A stretch of DNA of 64,000 nt from CAIKBL01 sp964555355 (GTDB lineage Bacteria; Pseudomonadota; Gammaproteobacteria; Ga0077536). Under the pieces are notes generated by a model. That model was not told where the DNA came from. It did no database searches and was given only the letters and a program-made list of their open reading frames with translations. The translations under genes were made by a program, and so were the position numbers. Positions 1 through 8,067 of this stretch are shown piece by piece (position 1 is the first letter of the stretch; each line of letters starts with the position of its first letter). The stretch spans positions 62,001-126,000 of the forward strand of contig CAZKRY010000011.1 of the NCBI GenBank assembly GCA_964555355.1. The letters are read 5' to 3'.

Positions 1-267
1 CGTTACGGAACAGGATTGAACGTCAAGACTGTGGAGGCACTTGGATTCGGCATGCCGATCGTGAGCACGTCTACAGGCGCCAAAGGCTTAGGCATCGAAC
101 CGTTGCCGTTGGCGGTAGCGGATGATCCTCGGCAATTTGCTTCTGAGGTGATGCGGCTACTGGCCGATCCCAACTCGGCGGCCCTGCTTGCTGCAAAAGC
201 GTCTGTGTTTGCGCGGGAATGGAACATTCGGCATACCGCAGCGCTGGAGAAATTGCTGGCAAGATGA
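1..267 (+). CDS. Glycosyltransferase, C-terminal fragment (cut by window edge)
   Basis: The reading frame is open from base 1 and ends at 267, so only the last 88 residues or so of a longer protein are visible. The stretch NVKTVEALGFGMPIVSTSTGA followed by KGL is the typical C-terminal donor-binding segment of GT-B fold family 4/1 glycosyltransferases: a Glu-containing motif followed by a glycine/proline turn. Such enzymes transfer a sugar from a nucleotide donor, usually to cell-surface polysaccharide. The donor and acceptor cannot be told from this piece. About 310 bases without a gene follow before the next start. They hold the promoter annotated at 423-451. Confidence 0.8.
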   Translation, partial: RYGTGLNVKTVEALGFGMPIVSTSTGAKGLGIEPLPLAVADDPRQFASEVMRLLADPNSAALLAAKASVFAREWNIRHTAALEKLLAR

Positions 268-422
268 AGCGGGTACCGTTTCTGTTGCGATTCGCAATTC
301 GGGAATTCCGATTCATGGGCGGGATGATTTTCTCGCCAGCGCCGGCAGATTTCCCAATGTCATGCAGGGGTCAACGCATGTTAGGTTTTGTCGCTCAAGC
401 GAGACAATCCGTCGAATGTCGC

Positions 423-451
423 TTGCGGCAATAAATAGCCGCTTCTATAGT
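423..451 (+). promoter_or_regulatory. Candidate sigma70 promoter for the exported-cyclase operon
   Basis: A TTGCGG -35-like hexamer (423-428) and a TATAGT -10-like hexamer (446-451) are separated by exactly 17 bases. Transcription from here would give a leader of about 120 nt before the TTG start at 580. A short GCGGC/GCCGC inverted repeat lies within the spacer and could be an operator. This was assigned by eye and has not been tested. Confidence 0.45.
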
Positions 452-579
452 TTGGATTGAGTTGCATACCGCTCCGCTTTGCAGGGAAGCCCGTTCCAAT
501 CCAACGCCGCACGGATGAGAGAAGCGACAAATGTCGCGAAGAACGACGTACATCAGCATGTACGGATGAGGACTCAACG

Positions 580-1635
580 TTGACGCAAAGATTCGGATCG
601 TCGTGCTCGTTTACGTCTGCGATTTGGTGCATCTGCGCGCTCGGGGGCTTGCTTGCGCAGGCCAATGCGGCGGAGTCTACGCGCGGCGCGGATTGGTCGG
701 TCAGTAAACCTCCTGCCGGCTGGTCAAGAGGGGCGTATGACCCGTCGCAACCAGCACCGAACTTCGGCACGGGCGAGGGCGTACCCGCGCAGACGGACGG
801 CAAACCGTATGACCCCTACCACGATCCCTACCATCCACTCAAAGACCCCACGCAAGATCCCGGCGAAGCATGGAATGACGTTCCGGGCCGTGGACCGCGC
901 GATGGGAGTCCCGGCGTCCAAAGCAATAGTGCCGATTGGCAATGGGGCGAGCGTTACTTCGACGAAGCGTTCGAGGCCTCGATCGTCATTACGAACAACT
1001 GCAGCTCACCGCAGCCGGTACGCATTTACGTTAACGACCTGCCGTATCTAACGCTGCCGGATTCGATCACGGTACCGCCAGGTCAAACGCGCGTGTCTGG
1101 CAACGTGAAGTTGCCGCCAGAGCCGCCGCCACCCATTCGACTCGGACTCCCAGGTGAACCCGGATGGGGACATGTGGAGTTTCCGCCCTTCATTCCGCTG
1201 GGTTTTCCGCCACCGAAATTACATCAGCCTAACTTTGTGCCGATCGTGGGTTCGGTGGTGACCTGGCATCCCTGGGCACCGAGTGATCCGAATGGTTGCC
1301 TGCCCAAACGCCAGACCTACACGGTGAGTGGCCATATTCATTTTCGACCGCCCCCGCCGCGCGGCGGCGGCCCGGAAAAAGTTGCCTCGCCCAGTGTGTG
1401 CCAAGTCTATTGGAACATTGGCGTACCGCCCGCTCAGTATCAGGGAGAAGATTGCGCGCCGGAAATGCGCGAACTCGCCCACGCCTACCGCGAACGCGTA
1501 CTGCAAACCTATGCGCTAAACGCGCCAGAGGAATGGGGTTGGCTCCCGAGCGCGGAACAATTGCGCACGCTCGAGGTGCCGCAGTTGTTGGAAATGAAAG
1601 TACATGCGGACAGTTTGACGGGTGCGCGACGATGA
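580..1635 (+). CDS. Exported proline-rich protein of unknown function
   Basis: I do not recognise the family. The frame is open from 457, but the TTG at 580 is the best start: GAGGA sits seven bases upstream, and the protein then begins with a signal peptide (hydrophobic core around FTSAIWCICALGGLLAQA, probable cleavage after ANA). The mature part of about 320 residues is rich in Pro, Gly and Trp, has several PPP runs and a few cysteines, and resembles no enzyme I know. It looks like a surface or periplasmic structural protein. It is the first gene of a four-gene operon. Its TGA stop (1633-1635) overlaps the ATG of the cyclase-domain protein (1632), implying translational coupling. Inference: it assists or accompanies that protein. 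Confidence 0.7.
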   Translation: MTQRFGSSCSFTSAIWCICALGGLLAQANAAESTRGADWSVSKPPAGWSRGAYDPSQPAPNFGTGEGVPAQTDGKPYDPYHDPYHPLKDPTQDPGEAWNDVPGRGPRDGSPGVQSNSADWQWGERYFDEAFEASIVITNNCSSPQPVRIYVNDLPYLTLPDSITVPPGQTRVSGNVKLPPEPPPPIRLGLPGEPGWGHVEFPPFIPLGFPPPKLHQPNFVPIVGSVVTWHPWAPSDPNGCLPKRQTYTVSGHIHFRPPPPRGGGPEKVASPSVCQVYWNIGVPPAQYQGEDCAPEMRELAHAYRERVLQTYALNAPEEWGWLPSAEQLRTLEVPQLLEMKVHADSLTGARR

Positions 1636-4600
1636 CACGCGCCTCACGCAATCTCCTGCTGTGCGCTGAACTGCTACTGCTCGGCACGCAAGCGTTTGCC
1701 GGCGCGGTGAACGCGCCGGTGCCGGCCCATATTCAAGAAGTCAACCGTAAAGTCGAAGCTCAGGCCATAGCCAAGCGCCAAGCGACGCAACGGGCGGAAC
1801 AAAACGAAGTCGCGCGATTAACCGGCCAACTCGAACTCGCGCGCACCGAGTTCGGTAAACAACTGCAATTCCTAAATTCACTAGATCGCGATTTGAAAGC
1901 CAATTTGGCGGCTGCGCGCACCGCCAAAAATAAGAACGAGATTGAAAATACCGAAGCGCAAATCGGCAACGTGCAGGAAGCCATTCGCCGCAAGACGAAT
2001 GAGATCGTGGCGAATGAACGCCGCATGCAAATAGAAATCACCAAGGCACAGGCGGCTCCGCGCGCGCAGGAAGAAGCACAGCGTGTAAGCGAGGCGAAAG
2101 CGCTCGCCGGCCGCGTGGCGACGGGTGAGAAGCAGTTGGAAGTTGGCCAAGCCGCGTTCGAAGCGCGCGTGGCCGAACTCGACGCCGCGATCGCGCACCG
2201 GACCAAAACGGGCGATCAAGGCGGCGCCGAACAAATGCAAAAAGACCGCGCCAAGATCATTGAAAAGCAACAGGCGTGGATCATGCAGATGCAGTCGGCG
2301 ATCAATGCGTTCAAAGGCGATCTGCGCCGCACATACGATCAGAATCGAAACGACGGGGTCGGCCCAACCAGCACGGTCGGTCTACGCTCCGCGTTGCGCA
2401 GGCAGGCGACGGCAGCCGGTACGGATCCCGAACAAGCCACCGATCTCATCGATTACGGCGCGGTGTATGGCGACGTCGATCCCCTAACCGGACAGCGCAC
2501 GGGCGGTACGGCGGCGAGCGCCGCAGCAGTCGCTGCCGGCGCACCGCGTAGCTACACCCACGTCTCGATTTTCAATGAGGTCAACAGCGAGTCGCTGTGG
2601 GCTTTTGCCGAAGATTACGCCAAGGAAGCGCGTGTTACCTACGGCTCATGGGATGGTTTCAAGAATCGCGTTTTAAAGGGCTACATCGCCGGCGTCGCCT
2701 CCGGTGTCTGGGACGTTTTTAAAGACCTGTTCAACCTACTGGTCGAACTCGGCGATCTGACCGGCGAAGCGCTCGAACAACGCATCGAACGGATGACCGG
2801 CGCCGAACTCGATTTGTTCGGTGATGAGAATTTGGCGCAGATGCGCGCGTTACTCGAGTCGGCCGACAAGCTCGTGACCAATCAGGACGCCGCCGGCTTG
2901 GAAGAAGCGCGCAAGATCGTCGCGACCGCCGAAGCCATCAAACGTGTGATGACTCGCAAAGCCGAGCAGATGGCGGGCAATGGCGAGAAGGGATTACAGG
3001 ATTCGCTCAAACTCGCGGGTTGGGGCGCGGCCAATGTTTTAGTTGATCCGTTACAAGCAATCGGCGGTGCCGCCAAAGTCGGTGGCGCGGCGCGGCGTGC
3101 GATCACGGGTGGCGACAAAGTCGCGGATGCCACTGGAGCAGCCGCGCGGGTCGCGGGTGTGGCGGGCGACGCAACCGCCGCTGGGCGCGCCACTGAAGCA
3201 GCGGCCGAAACGGCGGAAGCCGCGACCGCCGCCAAGCGCGTGCAAACCGGGGTGGATGTGTGCAAGCCGGTCGGCCGTACGGTGCGACCAGGTACCTTGG
3301 ATAGCGTCAGTCAGGTGCGGCGTCGTGCAGCGGCGAAAGGATCGAACATCGTCGGCAGTCATGCGGAAGTGCTGTCGGATGTCGCGCAAAAGCGTAACGA
3401 AGTCATTTTGGTGCGCCCGGTGAATCAGCACTCGACCGGATTGATCGCAGACAACTATTCGACCAAGGGCATGGGCATCAAAGGTAAGAGTTCGGATTGG
3501 GGCCCACATGCGGGCACGATTCCAGTCGATCCCAAGTACAGCAAGCTCGGCAATCCAACTGGACCACCACCGACGCCCGACGAGTTGCGCGTGTTTGAGA
3601 ACTACAACAAAAAGGCACTGGGTCAAGCGTACGACGAGCCCATCAAGGATGCCGCCGGGAATATCACCGAGTGGAAGCCGCACCAGGCCGATCCCAGTCA
3701 CGCGATCGCGATCGAAGTAGAGGTCCCTGGACCGGACGGCAACCCGATTAAAGTGCTGGGCGATCCAGCTACCAAGAAGCCAATTACCGCCGACTACGAT
3801 TTATTTGCGGTTGGAAACGAACGCGGGCCAGGTGCTGCCATGTCAGGTCATCGCGAAATGGGTTCGATCTCGGCCGGCGAGATAGCGACTGCCGATGCCG
3901 TCAACAGCGGCGTTAAATCCGCGGGGTACGAAGGCGGCAACGTTGTGCATCACGGGCCGGCCAATCGCTTCGAAAACAAACTCAATGCGAAAGCCGATTT
4001 TCCGATCACAGCCTTCACGCCCGATGGCAACGTACACGCGATCGCGAATGCTGATGAACTCAACGACTTTTATAACACCTGGAATAAACTGGGTTACAAC
4101 TTGGAAGCGATGCCAGGCTGGAAGCTCGATCCCAATTTACCGCCGAGCGGTAAATTCGGTCCATTAGGTCAAACGCCGAGCTGGATCGAGCGCGCCAAGG
4201 CAGCAGGAGTCGCGCTTGGCCGCGACATCAGCGACGCGCTCGGCGAATTCGTCGACGATTTGACCGGCCATGCATTAGACGCTGCGCGAGCGACCGGCAT
4301 TAACGTAACCACGCACGCGATTGCGGACTGTGAAGACCCCATCGTTGTAACTGAGATACCGCCGGTCACCCCGCTCGATCCTACTATTACGGAAATCCGC
4401 GAATCCACGCAACGACAACCCACCACGGGTGGCGGCGGTACCGCGGCGCCTGCGGGCGGTGGTGCTAGCACGACAGGTGTGTTGATCGGCGACAGCGGCT
4501 TCCCCACCGTTGACCCGATATTTTTTGATTTTGGCGGAAAATCGACCGCGGCAGAAAACGACGACTCGTTCGCGACGGTCGGCAAATTTTTCGGTGAGAT

Positions 4601-4985
4601 TTTTTCGGTCGAAGTCGAACAAGTATTCAACGTCACTGGCAATAATCCATTTGACCCGCGCGATCCGATCGCGGAGAACGCCGACCGCACCGAACTCACG
4701 CCGCGAATTCCCGGGCCGGTGTTTCCCGGCGATAACGGGCCGGGGGTCGTCTCGCCGCCAGTGAGCCAACCTCCCGGCCCGGTCGAAATGGTCGATGTCA
4801 TTAATAACATTCCGGTCCAGCGCTTGATACAAGCCGCGCCCGATGCCTGTCCGGAAGTGCATTTCCACGGCGGCGCGCTTAACTGCAGCGGCGTTTTTAC
4901 GGTCGACCCTAATCCTCCGCAGTGTGGCCACGGCACGATCTCGCAAGTGGTCGCGATCCCACGCACTAGCTGTCCGGATTTATAG
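1632..4985 (+). CDS. Exported multidomain protein with an edema factor/CyaA/ExoY-type nucleotidyl cyclase domain
   Basis: 1117 residues from the ATG that overlaps the previous stop; the open frame extends further upstream only as a shadow. Residues 1-23 form a signal peptide ending AFA. Residues 35-230 are a long charged, coiled-coil-like region. Next come two Ala/Gly-rich hydrophobic stretches (about 330-365 and 455-530). Residues 555-832 match the CyaA/EF/ExoY cyclase fold: R595 in VRPVNQHST, K612 in TKGMG, K619 in KGKSSDWG, the metal-binding pair D721 and D723 in TADYDLF, and H774 in VVHHG. The CyaA catalytic His is replaced by K617, a pattern I recall from ExoY. The Glu and Asn that follow the late His in CyaA/EF (HGTEQxN) are not in register here (HGPANRF). 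A Gly-rich linker (about 931-948) leads to a tail with four cysteines. Known members are toxins activated inside eukaryotic cells by calmodulin or actin. The substrate, target and secretion route here are unknown. Confidence 0.85.
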   Translation: MTRASRNLLLCAELLLLGTQAFAGAVNAPVPAHIQEVNRKVEAQAIAKRQATQRAEQNEVARLTGQLELARTEFGKQLQFLNSLDRDLKANLAAARTAKNKNEIENTEAQIGNVQEAIRRKTNEIVANERRMQIEITKAQAAPRAQEEAQRVSEAKALAGRVATGEKQLEVGQAAFEARVAELDAAIAHRTKTGDQGGAEQMQKDRAKIIEKQQAWIMQMQSAINAFKGDLRRTYDQNRNDGVGPTSTVGLRSALRRQATAAGTDPEQATDLIDYGAVYGDVDPLTGQRTGGTAASAAAVAAGAPRSYTHVSIFNEVNSESLWAFAEDYAKEARVTYGSWDGFKNRVLKGYIAGVASGVWDVFKDLFNLLVELGDLTGEALEQRIERMTGAELDLFGDENLAQMRALLESADKLVTNQDAAGLEEARKIVATAEAIKRVMTRKAEQMAGNGEKGLQDSLKLAGWGAANVLVDPLQAIGGAAKVGGAARRAITGGDKVADATGAAARVAGVAGDATAAGRATEAAAETAEAATAAKRVQTGVDVCKPVGRTVRPGTLDSVSQVRRRAAAKGSNIVGSHAEVLSDVAQKRNEVILVRPVNQHSTGLIADNYSTKGMGIKGKSSDWGPHAGTIPVDPKYSKLGNPTGPPPTPDELRVFENYNKKALGQAYDEPIKDAAGNITEWKPHQADPSHAIAIEVEVPGPDGNPIKVLGDPATKKPITADYDLFAVGNERGPGAAMSGHREMGSISAGEIATADAVNSGVKSAGYEGGNVVHHGPANRFENKLNAKADFPITAFTPDGNVHAIANADELNDFYNTWNKLGYNLEAMPGWKLDPNLPPSGKFGPLGQTPSWIERAKAAGVALGRDISDALGEFVDDLTGHALDAARATGINVTTHAIADCEDPIVVTEIPPVTPLDPTITEIRESTQRQPTTGGGGTAAPAGGGASTTGVLIGDSGFPTVDPIFFDFGGKSTAAENDDSFATVGKFFGEIFSVEVEQVFNVTGNNPFDPRDPIAENADRTELTPRIPGPVFPGDNGPGVVSPPVSQPPGPVEMVDVINNIPVQRLIQAAPDACPEVHFHGGALNCSGVFTVDPNPPQCGHGTISQVVAIPRTSCPDL

Positions 4986-4987
4986 CC

Positions 4988-5533
4988 ATGAAGAAACCGC
5001 TCGCTATAGCCTCACTCGGTCGCCATGGTTGGCTCTTGCTGACGACCTGCTTGGCCCTGTGGCCGGCTGATGTCCCACTTGCTCGACAGTTCCGCTACTT
5101 AGCGCCGATCGCCGCGCCGGCCGCTTCACCGACCTTGCCGCCCGGCGTGAAACCTATCGCGAATGTCACGCCGATCCCTCGTGCGCAAGTGGAGACAGCG
5201 CTCACCAAGGTGATCAGTGCATGGAACTCACAGCAACTCGCCGACAAGCTGGGCGAGAATTTTTACGACAAGAGTCGCTTGCTGGATGCGTTGGACAGCA
5301 AGGCGCCGCGCGATGCGACACTCCGCTTACAGTCTGTGCAAGGGGTGCAAACTCTGCAGCAATTCACGCGACCGGACCCGGCGCACGCTGGGGCCGAACA
5401 ATTGGTGAGTCGCGTATCTGTCACGGCGCGTACCCAAGTGGAGTTCACGGCCACTGACGGAACCTTCACGCGTCGCGCTGGCGTGAATGAGTTCATCTTG
5501 CGCATCACTCAGTCCGAGCAAGCGGCGCAATGA
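4988..5533 (+). CDS. Small exported protein of unknown function
   Basis: 181 residues, with a positively charged N-terminus and hydrophobic segment (WLLLTTCLALWPADVPLA) that reads as a signal peptide or anchor. A Pro/Ala-rich linker follows. The remaining 120 or so residues look like a compact alpha+beta domain (a helix QVETALTKVISAWNSQQLADKL, then several amphipathic strands). I do not recognise the family; an NTF2/SnoaL-like fold is possible but unproven. It starts two bases after the stop of the cyclase-domain gene, and its TGA overlaps the ATG of the barrel gene at 5530, so it is an integral part of the operon. Confidence 0.7.
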   Translation: MKKPLAIASLGRHGWLLLTTCLALWPADVPLARQFRYLAPIAAPAASPTLPPGVKPIANVTPIPRAQVETALTKVISAWNSQQLADKLGENFYDKSRLLDALDSKAPRDATLRLQSVQGVQTLQQFTRPDPAHAGAEQLVSRVSVTARTQVEFTATDGTFTRRAGVNEFILRITQSEQAAQ

Positions 5534-7695
5534 CGCGACGCGCTTTATTTTGCTGGACTTGCCTCGCGGCTGGTGCCGCGACCGCAGCCGACGATGGCCT
5601 TCTCGCGGATTGGAACATTTACGGCGTAAACACGCTGCGCCTTGATCACTATGACGTTCATGGCCCAGGCACCCAGAGCCCGTACCCTTTCGAAGGGCCG
5701 ATGATCTATGACGAGTTCGGCTTCAGCCTGGACAATCAAGATCGCCAGTACGCGCGATGGCGCGCGCAGGTTTTTGGCGTGTTGAACGCGAACCGCTATC
5801 GCTCGCTGGATGACGATGTAGTTCCCGAGCGCTTAAACCTGACGCGCGAAGTAGGCGATGCGGCGATTCCCTACCGAGTCGAAGTCGGTGATTATTTTTC
5901 GTATCTCAGTTACATGACGCAGCAACGATCGCTGAAAGGAACCCAGCTTGAGTTGCAGCCGCGGTTCGGCAGTCGGGTTGACTCGTTGGTAATGTTCGCC
6001 GGCGCCAACGAAGCGCAGTGGCAGGATCTCACCTTTGGCGACGATTATTCGGGCGGCGCCTCATACCTGCTGAACTCAGCGGCATACGGCAGCTGGAGTT
6101 TCAATGCCGTATACAACCATCGCACCGGTCGCGCGGTACAAGGGCTACTCGACCGCGATCAGTTCGTCGCCAGCACCGCGGTTGAGAAATCCTTTCACGT
6201 CGCCCACCAACAACTCACCTTCGAGGGCGAATACGCGCATTTTGACGGTGACCATGACGGACTCACCACCGTCGCCGACGGCCAGGATCGAACCGGCAAG
6301 GGATACTTCATCGAAATGCTCGGACTGAGCGACAACCTGCCGCTCGATTACCGGCTGCGTGGCGAACGTTACACCAAGAATTTTCGCCCGCGCGGCGGCG
6401 TCATCAGTGCCGATCGCCGGTCGGCCGAAATGCATGCGGGGTGGCGTTTCGCCTCAGGATTACGGCTGCGTGCACGTTATCAATTGTTCGACGATCTATT
6501 TCAAACCTTGGGCACGGAGATCGAAACCAGAGTTGCCGGCGCCAATTTAAGCGGTCCGTTCTTGCCGGGGTTCGCGCCCAATTTATTCGGCGTGGTCGAT
6601 CTCTACGTGCAGACCCGTGAAAACTTAGTGCGCTCGATAGATTTACGATCAATCAACTTGAGCGCCGACTTCACGCAGCCATTGGCCGGTGGTTGGTTCG
6701 GACGCTTAGGCGTCTTTGCGCAAGACTTGGAAGACCGCAGTGTCTTTAACGCGGATAACGATACTTGGCAGGTGTCGTTGGCAGCCGATCATGCGATCGC
6801 GCTCGGACCGTTTACCGGCTCGATCTCTCCTGGATTATTGGTTCGCCTGGTGCGCGATAACGCCGCGCAAGGAGATGAGTTTCAGCCGACTTTGGCGACT
6901 CGCCTCGGCTATCGCGAACATTCGCTTGGTTTCAACTATGGCGTGCTCGTGCAAGATCGATTCGATACCGGCACGGTCGATGTCAACACGCACACCGTCG
7001 CCGCCGATTACCGTTATACGCGCGGTCGGAATTCCTATGGGGTGGAATTTAATTTCTTCGGCTTTCATCCCGATCCTGGCCGGAATACCGATGCCTGGAC
7101 GGCGGGTGTTTATTGGTCGTATCAGTTCGAGCGCCCGGCATCACGACCCGCGACCACAGCGAGCGGGCTAAGTTACACCGGCACGATCGCGCGCGCCGAT
7201 ATTCTTGAACTCGCGCCGGGTTTGCCCTTTGGCAAAACACGCGATCGACTCACCGCGCTCAATGTCACGGGTGCCTCCGCGCAGGGCGGGTTACAGCTTT
7301 ATGAGTACCCAGTGTTGCGTGAGATCGAACAACGCCAGCGATTGGTGTTGGTGCACACCGCCGACCAAGTTGATTTGAGCGCGCTGATTATCGATTTTGA
7401 GCAGACCGGCGGTATCGATAATGCCGCCCAAATTTTTGAACGCGTGCGAAAAGCGCTACTCGATCGATATGGCAATCCTAGTTTTGTGCTGGAAGAGGGC
7501 GAATTCACGCCAAGTTTGGTACTTGACGTTAATGCGCAGCGATTGCTGCGCGTGATGGAATGGCAGACGCCGGGCGGCGTCTTGCGCTTTGGGATCCCGC
7601 GGCGCATCGATGGTCGAGTGCGCATGGAAATTCAACACCGACGAAGTTTTCCTTCGCCGCGTGACATGTTGTGGAGTGTCGAAGGCGTACGCTGA
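5530..7695 (+). CDS. Outer-membrane beta-barrel protein with a C-terminal soluble domain
   Basis: 721 residues. A signal peptide (cleavage near AATAA) is followed by about 520 residues of alternating amphipathic strands rich in Tyr, Phe, Gly, Asp and Arg with polar turns, the pattern of a large porin-like barrel (for example repeated LRLRARYQLF and AADYRYTRGRNSYG segments). From about residue 560 the character changes to a soluble domain of about 160 residues with helices and strands. The family is not recognised. It is the last gene of the operon, coupled to its neighbour by an ATGA overlap and followed by a strong terminator. Being co-transcribed with three exported proteins, it could be their outer-membrane port or anchor, which is inference only. 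Confidence 0.72.
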   Translation: MTRRALFCWTCLAAGAATAADDGLLADWNIYGVNTLRLDHYDVHGPGTQSPYPFEGPMIYDEFGFSLDNQDRQYARWRAQVFGVLNANRYRSLDDDVVPERLNLTREVGDAAIPYRVEVGDYFSYLSYMTQQRSLKGTQLELQPRFGSRVDSLVMFAGANEAQWQDLTFGDDYSGGASYLLNSAAYGSWSFNAVYNHRTGRAVQGLLDRDQFVASTAVEKSFHVAHQQLTFEGEYAHFDGDHDGLTTVADGQDRTGKGYFIEMLGLSDNLPLDYRLRGERYTKNFRPRGGVISADRRSAEMHAGWRFASGLRLRARYQLFDDLFQTLGTEIETRVAGANLSGPFLPGFAPNLFGVVDLYVQTRENLVRSIDLRSINLSADFTQPLAGGWFGRLGVFAQDLEDRSVFNADNDTWQVSLAADHAIALGPFTGSISPGLLVRLVRDNAAQGDEFQPTLATRLGYREHSLGFNYGVLVQDRFDTGTVDVNTHTVAADYRYTRGRNSYGVEFNFFGFHPDPGRNTDAWTAGVYWSYQFERPASRPATTASGLSYTGTIARADILELAPGLPFGKTRDRLTALNVTGASAQGGLQLYEYPVLREIEQRQRLVLVHTADQVDLSALIIDFEQTGGIDNAAQIFERVRKALLDRYGNPSFVLEEGEFTPSLVLDVNAQRLLRVMEWQTPGGVLRFGIPRRIDGRVRMEIQHRRSFPSPRDMLWSVEGVR

Positions 7696-7766
7696 TCTCA
7701 CGTATATGAGAAAGCACTGCTTTTTACGATCAGTCGCCGCAATTTCCAGAGACGTCGTCGTTCACG

Positions 7767-7798
7767 AGCGGTCGCCTATCGGCGGCCGCTTTTTTTTT
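7767..7798 (+). terminator. Rho-independent terminator of the exported-cyclase operon
   Basis: A 10-bp stem (AGCGGTCGCC / GGCGGCCGCT, one G-T pair) with a four-base loop is followed at once by a run of nine T. It lies about 70 bases after the barrel gene. The rest of the gap up to 8067 shows no further gene; it presumably carries the promoter of the kinase operon. Confidence 0.85.
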
Positions 7799-8067
7799 CA
7801 GAGATATTTTTGTCCGCTTTGACTTCGTCTCGGGCGGGGCACCAACTAAAGCAAGATGATCGGATTGGGCCGGTCCACTTAAGTTTACGTAACGCGACGT
7901 CCGCGCCACGCGGCGGATAGCCTCATAAATGGTTCCTGCGGGTCAGCTGTAACTTGACTGCATCCGGTTCCTCCTCCTTAATTCATAGGAAATCGGCCCG
8001 ATCCCTTTGCGCCGAGAGCTCAATCTCTTCAGTTTGGCGGCGACTTGAGGTTTTGAAGGTTTAATCC

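Noticed and set aside
458..579. Possible riboswitch in the leader of the exported-cyclase operon
   Set aside because: I compared it mentally with the cyclic-di-GMP and other common motifs and saw no match to their conserved bases.
1296..1631. Extension of the cyclase-domain frame upstream of ATG 1632
   Set aside because: It overlaps the proline-rich protein gene in another frame, has no signal peptide at its start, and the ATG at 1632 gives both the coupling overlap and a signal peptide.
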